A stretch of DNA of 29,134 nt from a virus: the IMG/VR virus record IMGVR_UViG_3300008113_000363, positions 1 through 29,134 of that record; one strand, 5' to 3'. Shown piece by piece: positions 1 through 6,627 of the stretch. The notes under the pieces were generated by a model. It was not told where the DNA came from, ran no database searches, and worked only from the letters and a program-made list of their open reading frames with translations. Position numbers and translations under genes: made by a program. Every line of letters begins with the position of its first letter. The first letter of the stretch is position 1.

Positions 1-137
1 TCTTCAATATCATCTAAACTTAAATGATCTTCAAAGGTTCTTAGTATTGTTTCAGCAAATTCAACTCTATCCTTTTTTGGGACATGTACTTTTACAATAT
101 CCCAAAGTTCGTCAAGAAGTGCTACTTCAGGACTCAT
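1..137 (-). CDS. Partial small hypothetical protein downstream of uvsX
   Basis: Only the first 45 or so codons lie in the window and the frame is open to base 1. The start ATG is at 137-135, inside the last codons of uvsX (11-base overlap). It is preceded by a good ribosome binding site (GGAGGAAT) within the uvsX coding end, so translation is probably coupled to uvsX. The visible peptide starts MSPEVALLDELWDIVK and is rich in acidic and hydrophobic residues, consistent with a small soluble helical protein. I do not recognise a family. A small gene between uvsX and the helicase gene is common in marine T4-like phages, but that parallel is inference. Confidence 0.6.
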   Translation of the reverse strand, partial: MSPEVALLDELWDIVKVHVPKKDRVEFAETILRTFEDHLSLDDIE

Positions 138-1233
138 CTGCATATTCCTCCAAGGTTGGTTCAAAATCAGCAGGGTCTGCATCAACTACTTCAACAGTAT
201 CAGCGTTTGGATTTTGACCCCACTCGTCTATAATTACCTGAAGCTTTTCAGAAGTCCAGCCTTTTCTGAACTCTTTGATAATCTCACCAGTTACAGGAGA
301 AGTATATGCAAGCCTGTTGCCTTCCTTAACAAGAATGCCCTTGGCCTCAAAGAGATCAAGCGCACCACTGTATGGATTCATACCCGACTCATACGGAATC
401 TTGATTTGTACGCTTTCAAACGGCTTGCTGTAACGTGACTTAACTACCTTACATGCACTACGAATACCACGTACTTCAGAAATCTTGTTTCCGTCGTCGT
501 CTTCCTTGAGCTTGAGCTTACGCATGGCAACAACAATACTTGATGCATATACGAAGCCTTGTCCGCCGGAGATCTTGTCGTCTGGATCAAACATATCCTG
601 GCTAGCATATGTGTGATTGGTTGCAACGAGACCAATTGGATATGGGGCAAGCATGTTGACAGTATTACGCACAAGTGCAGTAAGTGCCTTTGGCTTACGT
701 CCCATGTCGCCTTTCATGTCGCCCTTCTGAAACTGATCAACGTCAGTTGGAGTAAGCAACATACCCAAGGAGTCAATGACAAACAATAACTTGGGCATTT
801 CTTCGTATGCAAGACCGCCGTAATTAGACTTGTAATCTTTCATAAAGTCAGAAATAGCCTTAGCAACATCATCGATCATACTAACACTGATACGAAGTAG
901 TTTGTCTGGACTAGTGTCAACGTCTAACGCTTTAAGCCATTCTTCGTCGAGTGCGTTCTCAGAGTCAAAAAGAACTACTTGGCATCCTGATTGCTGTGCA
1001 TGTCGCACAATATTACCGGAACAGATAAAACTTTTACCCGAACCTGATTCACCTGCAAACACACTAACCTTACCCAACGGAATACCCTTATTAAAGTCTC
1101 CACTGATAAGATAGTTTAGTGTGTAGTTACCGGTACTGATCCAATCACGTGGATCGTGAAATCCTGCACTGATGCCGGAGATGCTTTTAGTAAGACCAGT
1201 ACGAAACTTGGTCAAGTCAAATGGTTTTTGCAT
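127..1233 (-). CDS. uvsX: UvsX, RecA-like recombinase
   Basis: This is the T4-type RecA/Rad51-family strand-exchange protein, acting in recombination-dependent replication and repair on gp32-coated single-stranded DNA. The 368-aa length is close to T4 UvsX. A Walker A motif GESGSGKS lies at residues 61-68, a Walker B-like strand LLFVIDSLGML near residue 150, and a RecA-like L2 region with SGGQGFVYAS near residue 222. The C-terminus is acidic, as is usual for the family. The start is set by AAGGAG seven bases upstream of ATG. This ribosome binding site overlaps the gp32 stop codon, so gp32 and uvsX form a two-gene operon with an 11-base gap. No separate promoter is visible, and expression probably comes from the promoter upstream of gp32. 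Confidence 0.95.
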   Translation of the reverse strand: MQKPFDLTKFRTGLTKSISGISAGFHDPRDWISTGNYTLNYLISGDFNKGIPLGKVSVFAGESGSGKSFICSGNIVRHAQQSGCQVVLFDSENALDEEWLKALDVDTSPDKLLRISVSMIDDVAKAISDFMKDYKSNYGGLAYEEMPKLLFVIDSLGMLLTPTDVDQFQKGDMKGDMGRKPKALTALVRNTVNMLAPYPIGLVATNHTYASQDMFDPDDKISGGQGFVYASSIVVAMRKLKLKEDDDGNKISEVRGIRSACKVVKSRYSKPFESVQIKIPYESGMNPYSGALDLFEAKGILVKEGNRLAYTSPVTGEIIKEFRKGWTSEKLQVIIDEWGQNPNADTVEVVDADPADFEPTLEEYADES

Positions 1234-1244
1234 GTATCTGCTCC

Positions 1245-2264
1245 TTAACCGTTGTTACGAGCACGAATCATTGCAAGAATGTCATCTGCTGACTTTTTTG
1301 CTGTACCGCTTTCTGCTGTGAGTGCAGGACCTGGCTGTGGTTCCGGTGCTGCACTAGCTGCTGGTTCGTCTGTGTCAAACGGAGCAACATCATTTTCTAC
1401 TACTGGAGCAGGAGCAACTTTAGGTGCTGCGGCTGGAGCGGAAGCCTTCTGAAGTGTAGGACTCGCTGCACCGGATGGTGCTTCTACGCCATATGGCTTA
1501 TAGAAGTTAGCCCAACGAGCAGGATCGTACAAGTCACCATTCACACTTGCTTCAAACATTTCTGCAATAGCAGTGTAATGTTCAGCAGTTGGACGAGCTG
1601 GGAGGAAGTCATTAAGATTAAACAACCCGTGCGTATCAATTGCAGCAAGTTCTGTTTCTTCTAGACTACGTTCCTTACGAGCCCACTTACTAGTGCTGTA
1701 GTCTGCATACTGGCCCTTAGTGGTCTTTGAAAGACGGAAGTCAGTACCGTTGAGATAGTCAGTTGGAATATTTTCCATATCTGGATCCATCAGCGCACTC
1801 TTAATGATGTTAAAGATCTGCGGACCAATCACGAATCGACGAATCGGGTTGCTGGGCGAGTCTTCATTAAGTGGATTTTCTGTTACGAAGCCCTGGAAGA
1901 TATATGACTTCTTCTTCCAGTATTTGCGGCCCATATCTTCAAGTGAAGGATCCTTAAACCAAGGACGGACTTCAGTGAGGATAGGGCAGTTGTCGCCATA
2001 CATTTCACCGCATGGTACTTGGATAGTAACAGGCTTGTTTTCGCCACCCTTTACGCCAGGGAAGGTTAAACGAATCATCTGACGTTCGACCCAAAAGAAA
2101 TCATTCTTTGAATCACCGTCCGGGAGGAAACGAAATGTTGCTGAAGCGCCTTCGTCAATGTTCCAGAATGGATAAATTGCGTTATCGCTTTGGGTTTGGG
2201 AATTGGAACCTGGTTTTGATTCCATTGCTGCGAGCTTTGCTCGGATATCTGCTAATGAGGCCAT
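1245..2264 (-). CDS. 32: gp32 single-stranded DNA-binding protein
   Basis: T4-type SSB that coats ssDNA and coordinates replication, recombination and repair. At 339 aa it is slightly longer than T4 gp32 (301 aa). The core contains the family pattern of aromatic and basic strands (YPFWNIDEGASATFRFLPDG at residues 31-50, then VERQMIRLTFPG). The T4 zinc site (His64, Cys77, Cys87, Cys90) is only partly kept: Cys85 and Cys93 are visible, but the CPVC motif reads CPIL and the upstream His is absent. The last 80 residues are Ala/Pro/Glu-rich and end in a basic helix rather than T4's acidic tail. The start is supported by AAAGGAG upstream. It is the first gene of the operon with uvsX, behind a strong sigma70-like promoter and a 5' leader hairpin. 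Confidence 0.93.
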   Translation of the reverse strand: MASLADIRAKLAAMESKPGSNSQTQSDNAIYPFWNIDEGASATFRFLPDGDSKNDFFWVERQMIRLTFPGVKGGENKPVTIQVPCGEMYGDNCPILTEVRPWFKDPSLEDMGRKYWKKKSYIFQGFVTENPLNEDSPSNPIRRFVIGPQIFNIIKSALMDPDMENIPTDYLNGTDFRLSKTTKGQYADYSTSKWARKERSLEETELAAIDTHGLFNLNDFLPARPTAEHYTAIAEMFEASVNGDLYDPARWANFYKPYGVEAPSGAASPTLQKASAPAAAPKVAPAPVVENDVAPFDTDEPAASAAPEPQPGPALTAESGTAKKSADDILAMIRARNNG

Positions 2265-2296
2265 AATATTTCTCCTTTGCCATATGTGCCATGTTT

Positions 2297-2313
2297 GTTC
2301 TTTATATAAGAAC
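2297..2313 (-). promoter_or_regulatory. 5'-terminal leader hairpin of the gp32 mRNA
   Basis: A perfect 6-bp inverted repeat (GTTCTT, 5-base loop, AAGAAC) lies immediately after the predicted transcription start of the gp32 promoter and about 33 bases before the gp32 ATG. It could protect the 5' end or take part in gp32 autoregulation, as the pseudoknot in the T4 gene 32 leader does. The fold is seen in sequence and the role is inferred. Confidence 0.5.
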
Positions 2314-2320
2314 TTTTTTA

Positions 2321-2349
2321 AGTATAGTGCCTAGATAGGAAAAAGTCAA
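2321..2349 (-). promoter_or_regulatory. Sigma70-like early promoter for gp32-uvsX
   Basis: On the minus strand TTGACT (2349-2344) and TATACT (2326-2321) are separated by about 17 bases, a near-consensus vegetative promoter. Predicted transcription start is near 2314, at the base of the leader hairpin. It points at gp32 only. Confidence 0.75.
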
Positions 2350-2369
2350 GAACTTTTTTCTAACAATTT

Positions 2370-2377
2370 TATTTATC
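2370..2377 (-). promoter_or_regulatory. Putative T4-type late promoter upstream of gp32
   Basis: GATAAATA on the minus strand, about 105 bases before the gp32 start and just after the terminator hairpin of the preceding unit. T4 gene 32 also has both early/middle and late promoters, which makes this plausible. Confidence 0.5.
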
Positions 2378-2384
2378 ATACAGA

Positions 2385-2420
2385 ACAAAAAGCCCCGTAT
2401 AATGTTACTTATACAGGGCT
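2385..2420 (-). terminator. Rho-independent terminator after the 424-aa gene
   Basis: An 11-bp stem with one mismatch (2391-2401 pairing with 2410-2420) followed on the minus strand by a T run. It lies 24 bases past the stop of the 424-aa gene and before the gp32 promoters, so it separates the late unit from the gp32 operon. Confidence 0.8.
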
Positions 2421-2443
2421 CTATAGTTTACTTATTTTTTTGA

Positions 2444-3718
2444 TTAAAGATTTGTTTCAACTGTAAACTGGTCTAAGAACCTTTCGTACTGTTCCGATTC
2501 CGAAACACTTGCAGGTGTTTTGATTTTTGCTTCAGTTGCACACAGTAAGCAACTCTTAACAGTGGTGTACTCAAATTTATTAAGTGATCCGCCTGCTGTT
2601 AGTTTTTTGCTAATGTTTTGTAGGTAGGTGCCGAGCACTGGATTCTGTGCAGCATACCCCATTTGAGCTACTTGGTGCCCAAGTCTTGCATGTGGTGTTA
2701 CAAAGTCAACTGCGTCATCTTCGTTGAGCATGTTTTTTAAATTTTCAAATGTCTCGTTTGCAACCGCATGTACAATAGTACTTTCAAAGGATTGTTGTCT
2801 TGCCATCGCTCGTTTGATACTGTCCATTGCATTTGCAACACGATCATCAAAATGTGTTTCAACAAATTGTGCTTCTAAGTCTATGCTGTCTTCGAGAATT
2901 TCCACGCTGTAGCGATCTTCAAGACTTTCTACTGCGGTAGCATAAGTCTTAACGCCAGCTAGTTTTTCAAACATGTTTCTAATGGAGTCAACATTCTCAA
3001 CAGCCATGTTAACATACTTCTCATTGGTTTCGTTTACTAAGTTTGCACCTCGGACATAACGAACAAAATCACCTAGTTGGCGATATTCTTTTGCCATTTC
3101 GGTAATAGCTTGACCAGTACGGTCAAACATTTCGCCGCCGTTGTGAATATGACGGGCCATTGCACGAGCTGCTTTTAAACTGTTTTCAGCCATTTTAAAC
3201 TTTTCTTCTCCGCGCTGAATGTAGATACTGTGAATGTTTCTGCTGCGAGCCCCACGTGACTCTTCGTTCACAGGCTTTCTATGTTTAACTACGATTTTAA
3301 TATTATCGAGTGGTTGGTAGCTGGTTTTTGTGCTGCCTGTCATAGTGCCAAAGCCTTCCATTACATCCGCCATATCTTTCTCCGAATTTTTAATTATGTT
3401 AATTGCTTCACCTTTAGCTTTTAGCTTCTTACCAAACACTTTATAATCAAATGTTAGCTCAGGGCTAGTATTATACACAATTTTCTTTAACTGTGTTCGT
3501 AAAGGATCGTTGCTTAAATCTTCACTAGTAGCTAAACTAACTTGCATGTTGTTTAAATCTAACCGCACAAGAACGTTAGGATCATCAACTAAAAAGCGTG
3601 TTGCTTCTTGCGGATTTACCACTAACTTACCCTCTGCATCATATGATTTTACAGCATACCCATAACCCTTTAACAGGTTAAAGATCTTTTCTGCAAGTTT
3701 TTGCGTGTTAACTGCCAT
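2444..3718 (-). CDS. Conserved T4-like phage protein, probably virion-associated (424 aa)
   Basis: I do not know its function. The sequence resembles a family of roughly 400-aa proteins found beside terminase or structural genes in marine T4-like phages, including a stretch PVNEESRGARSRNIHSIYI near residues 150-168 and KAARAMARHIHNGGEMFD near 183-200. This resemblance is from memory and is not tested here. No signal peptide or membrane segment is visible, and the second half looks mainly helical. Start: TAGGAG lies seven to eight bases before ATG. A late promoter octamer sits 18 bases upstream, inside the end of the glycosyltransferase-like gene. A strong terminator follows. Late expression and position favour a structural or assembly role, which is inference. 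Confidence 0.8.
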   Translation of the reverse strand: MAVNTQKLAEKIFNLLKGYGYAVKSYDAEGKLVVNPQEATRFLVDDPNVLVRLDLNNMQVSLATSEDLSNDPLRTQLKKIVYNTSPELTFDYKVFGKKLKAKGEAINIIKNSEKDMADVMEGFGTMTGSTKTSYQPLDNIKIVVKHRKPVNEESRGARSRNIHSIYIQRGEEKFKMAENSLKAARAMARHIHNGGEMFDRTGQAITEMAKEYRQLGDFVRYVRGANLVNETNEKYVNMAVENVDSIRNMFEKLAGVKTYATAVESLEDRYSVEILEDSIDLEAQFVETHFDDRVANAMDSIKRAMARQQSFESTIVHAVANETFENLKNMLNEDDAVDFVTPHARLGHQVAQMGYAAQNPVLGTYLQNISKKLTAGGSLNKFEYTTVKSCLLCATEAKIKTPASVSESEQYERFLDQFTVETNL

Positions 3719-3722
3719 AGTA

Positions 3723-4985
3723 TTATCTCCTAATACTATTTATCAATTCAGCTATCTTATTAAGCGGTGCTGCTACTTGATCTGCTAGAAAGTCTTTGTT
3801 TGTTATTAAATCAAAGTTATGCTGTATTAAATCTTTTTCATGTGTTTGCGTGAGGCTTAGTTCGTTGAGGAAATTTCCAACTGAACGATAATCACTGATA
3901 TCCAAATGCTCTGTTAGTGTTTTAAAACCCAACGTATTTAAGTGCCGCGACATTTCGGGTGGCCCGTAAATTATAGGTGCTGCTGCTGTTAAAAAACACT
4001 TGTAAGTTTTCTCAGTTACGATCCCGCAGCCGCCCAAGGGACTCGACAGCTCATCACCTATATAAGTTTCAGCTACCAAATAATATCTATATTGATTAAA
4101 TATAGACATATCATGTAACACAACACTTTCCCATGTACCATAAGGAGCGTTAGGTAAACTTTTTGGAAAAGTATGATTTGATAAGAATAAATTTATCTGA
4201 TTCATAATTTCAGTGTTACCTAAATGTTGACCATTATTAGATAGTTGGTATCTATCTACCGCATTGCTGTGATTATATCCCATGCTCCATGTACATTTAT
4301 CTAATATGTTTATAGAGTCTAAATAGGATAATATTTTTAATCTGTGTATCCTAGGTTTAAACGTAGGCACTATACAAAAATTTGGCGGCGTATAAGAACT
4401 TATATTATCTAAAAGGCTTTGTTTGTTGTCGAGAATGTGCTCTCGAATGGTAGCGCAAATAACCAACCAATAATCGTAATATATTTTATAAATGTTTAAT
4501 TGCGGATAGTCTTGCATTTGTAATCCGCTGCCAACCAAAAATAATTGTTTTGGCTTAATATTTTGATCTATTAGTAATTTTACTAAATTTAAATTTTCAT
4601 CATGATAGAGATTTCCGCCCTCTTCAAAGTCGTTTAGAATCACAGGATATGATTCTAATAGCGTCTTTAATTTATTTTTAGGTAACGAATTTATAATATC
4701 AACAGATATTTCGATGACTAGATTTTCAATATTTAATGAGGTTGTTAAGAGTTCATTAATGTCGACACCGGTCATGCCAAAATACTTTCCTAATGCTATA
4801 CCTTTTAACTTTGGCAGAACATTGGGAGTAATAATTTGAGAATTTATATAGGTTCGTGCTAATTTTGGCCTACGTTTTTCTAAAATATGTGTACGTGTTT
4901 CTTTTGTGCCTAAAAAATTATCAATAAAGGTCTGCCAACTATATTTTCCAACATTTTTTAAAGAAAGTTTTTCAATGTGGATCAT
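3723..4985 (-). CDS. Probable glycosyltransferase (GT10/fucosyltransferase-like C-terminus)
   Basis: A 420-aa protein whose C-terminal part (residues about 321-355) has the pattern IVTEKTYKCFLTAAAPIIYG followed by PPEMSRHLNTLGF. This resembles the donor-binding motif of GT10-type glycosyltransferases (TEK...A...P..YG) and of many uncharacterised phage proteins annotated as glycosyltransferases. A basic segment FKPRIHRLKILSYL lies near residue 209. The N-terminal half is AT-rich, Ile/Leu/Asn-rich and unlike anything I recognise. Its start overlaps the terminase stop (TAATG), so it is coupled to packaging. Its last codons contain the late promoter and Shine-Dalgarno of the next gene. It might glycosylate virion or host surface material. 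No substrate can be named. Confidence 0.5.
   Translation of the reverse strand: MIHIEKLSLKNVGKYSWQTFIDNFLGTKETRTHILEKRRPKLARTYINSQIITPNVLPKLKGIALGKYFGMTGVDINELLTTSLNIENLVIEISVDIINSLPKNKLKTLLESYPVILNDFEEGGNLYHDENLNLVKLLIDQNIKPKQLFLVGSGLQMQDYPQLNIYKIYYDYWLVICATIREHILDNKQSLLDNISSYTPPNFCIVPTFKPRIHRLKILSYLDSINILDKCTWSMGYNHSNAVDRYQLSNNGQHLGNTEIMNQINLFLSNHTFPKSLPNAPYGTWESVVLHDMSIFNQYRYYLVAETYIGDELSSPLGGCGIVTEKTYKCFLTAAAPIIYGPPEMSRHLNTLGFKTLTEHLDISDYRSVGNFLNELSLTQTHEKDLIQHNFDLITNKDFLADQVAAPLNKIAELINSIRR
3737..3744 (-). promoter_or_regulatory. T4-type late promoter for the 424-aa gene
   Basis: GATAAATA on the minus strand, 18 bases before the ATG at 3718, with AGGAGA in between. The octamer and the Shine-Dalgarno site are encoded by the last codons of the upstream glycosyltransferase-like gene. 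Confidence 0.75.
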
Positions 4986-6562
4986 TAGAGTACCGGCATT
5001 GGTGAATCGTATTCATCCTCTTGGAAGAATTCATCAGTACTCAAGCTGTTGTTAACTGCGCCAAACACTTCATCTTCAAACGTACTGATATAAGTTATCA
5101 TACGCACAGCAATTAACAAGCTCATAACTAAGTCATCAGTTTGTCCTGGTTTAGCACTATAACTGTTTCCGCGAGCTACAAAGTTCTTAAGTTCGCTGAT
5201 CAGCATCTTACTGTTAATAGTAATTTTATCTTTTTCAATTAAACGCTTTAGTGCAATAGCTGCTTCAACTTTGCTCTTGTGGTTAGTGTGGAAGCCTTTA
5301 CGACCCTTATAACCCTGAATACGCTTAGGCTCGTGTAAGAAGTCTCCCGGGAAATTTTCTTCACCGGTGTCGCGGATCACAACTAGTGCTGCTTCGCCAA
5401 TACTGTTATTTTCTACAGACCAATAAATTTGATGTGCCCCGCGCTCCTTAATGTACTGCATGATGTCCATCATTGTACGCATCTGGCCTTCAATGGGGGT
5501 TTTGTTGTTACACCATTCTGCTACCTGTATCATTGAAGGAAGCTCGATAACTTGAATACCGGCATTGTCGCCGCCAGTGCCTGCGCTAGGATCTAATGCA
5601 ACCACATACATATTAGCAGGACTTATATGCTTGTACCAGCGTACTTGCCCCATGCGGGATATTGGATCGATCCCGTCTAAGTCTAATAGCTTAACAGGAT
5701 TGATTAATGTTTCGTCATAGATGATGAATTCACACTCATGTTCGCGGCGGAAGCGTTCATCACCAATACGACTGCGTTCTGCGTCAGCCCAAGATTGATC
5801 TCGTTCAGGATGTTCGTCCCATTTAGCAAACAACGGCTTAAATCCGTTTACACCTACTTCAGTCTCATTACCGTATTCGTCATAGTTCTTATTTGCTGCT
5901 TTCCAAATTTCAGCAAAAGTATCTTCGTCACTGCTAGGAGTACTGGTAACAATACACTTACCACCAGTGCTTAGTGTAGGCGACAGCGAAGCCCAAAATT
6001 CTTTAGCAATAGTATTACGCACGAATGCAAACTCGTCTAAGTAAATTAGCGAAATACTCATACCACGACCAGTGTTTTCTGTTGTAGTAGTACTTACAAT
6101 GCGTGAGCCGTTATCAAATGTGATACTGCCTTTGTTGTATTCAGTAACGCCTGCTCGAATGTGATCAGGAGTGTTTTCGTATGCGTAGCGGATACGTGTC
6201 ATAATTTCACTAGCACCGGTTTGCTTATGTGCAGCAACAAGAATAGTCGAATCTGGCACAAACATTGCGTACCAGAGTAAATAACCAGCAGCAACAGTAG
6301 TTTTACCCATCTGTCTGCCTAACATGTTAATACTATAACGATAGTTGTTGTAATTTTTAATCAGTTCTAGCTGATAATCAAACGGAACAAACTTAATTGC
6401 ACCCTTAGTAGGATGCTGAATCATCATGTACTTTTCCATAAAATATCTAGGACCTGTATCTGGATGACAACAAGCTCTAAATTCTTTTAGTGTATCATTG
6501 CTATATGCTACTTTAGCATATGCCGATTTAGTGAGACTGCTTTCTACTGTACCTTTAGCCAT
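4985..6562 (-). CDS. 17: gp17 terminase large subunit
   Basis: DNA-packaging ATPase and headful nuclease that docks on the portal. 525 aa, slightly shorter than T4 gp17 (610 aa). The ATPase domain has Walker A GRQMGKTT (residues 82-89), Walker B SLIYLDEFAF near 172-181 and the coupling motif VTSTPS near residue 205. The RNase H-like nuclease domain has ALDPSAGTGGDNAG (first catalytic Asp), WSVENNSIGE (Glu) and QTDDLVMS (terminal Asp pair). The next in-frame Met is residue 43, inside the family's conserved N-terminal region, so the first ATG is the likely start. It has no Shine-Dalgarno. The late octamer GATAAATA lies exactly five bases before ATG, suggesting a leaderless mRNA. The stop overlaps the next start. 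Confidence 0.96.
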   Translation of the reverse strand: MAKGTVESSLTKSAYAKVAYSNDTLKEFRACCHPDTGPRYFMEKYMMIQHPTKGAIKFVPFDYQLELIKNYNNYRYSINMLGRQMGKTTVAAGYLLWYAMFVPDSTILVAAHKQTGASEIMTRIRYAYENTPDHIRAGVTEYNKGSITFDNGSRIVSTTTTENTGRGMSISLIYLDEFAFVRNTIAKEFWASLSPTLSTGGKCIVTSTPSSDEDTFAEIWKAANKNYDEYGNETEVGVNGFKPLFAKWDEHPERDQSWADAERSRIGDERFRREHECEFIIYDETLINPVKLLDLDGIDPISRMGQVRWYKHISPANMYVVALDPSAGTGGDNAGIQVIELPSMIQVAEWCNNKTPIEGQMRTMMDIMQYIKERGAHQIYWSVENNSIGEAALVVIRDTGEENFPGDFLHEPKRIQGYKGRKGFHTNHKSKVEAAIALKRLIEKDKITINSKMLISELKNFVARGNSYSAKPGQTDDLVMSLLIAVRMITYISTFEDEVFGAVNNSLSTDEFFQEDEYDSPMPVL

Positions 6563-6567
6563 ACTTG

Positions 6568-6575
6568 TATTTATC
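6568..6575 (-). promoter_or_regulatory. T4-type late promoter of terminase, five bases from ATG
   Basis: GATAAATA-CAAGT-ATG on the minus strand. It lies directly after the T run of the preceding terminator. With T4 late geometry (octamer at -13 to -6) transcription would start at the A of the terminase ATG. Confidence 0.8.
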
Positions 6576-6576
6576 C

Positions 6577-6604
6577 AAAAAAAAGCCCGCCGGAGCGGGC
6601 TTTT
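6577..6604 (-). terminator. Strong Rho-independent terminator between 679-aa gene and terminase
   Basis: GC-rich stem AGCCCGC/GCGGGCT with a 4-base loop, extended by flanking A/T pairs (6581-6590 with 6595-6604), and eight Ts on the minus strand. It ends the unit containing the 679-aa gene. The hairpin is almost symmetrical and could also work on the plus strand. Confidence 0.9.
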
Positions 6605-6627
6605 GAACTACTTTAATTCAGTTACGT

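Noticed and set aside
1252-1452. Plus-strand Ala/Ser/Gly-rich open frame opposite gp32
   Set aside because: Antisense shadow of the Ala/Pro-rich gp32 C-terminus; no ribosome site or promoter.
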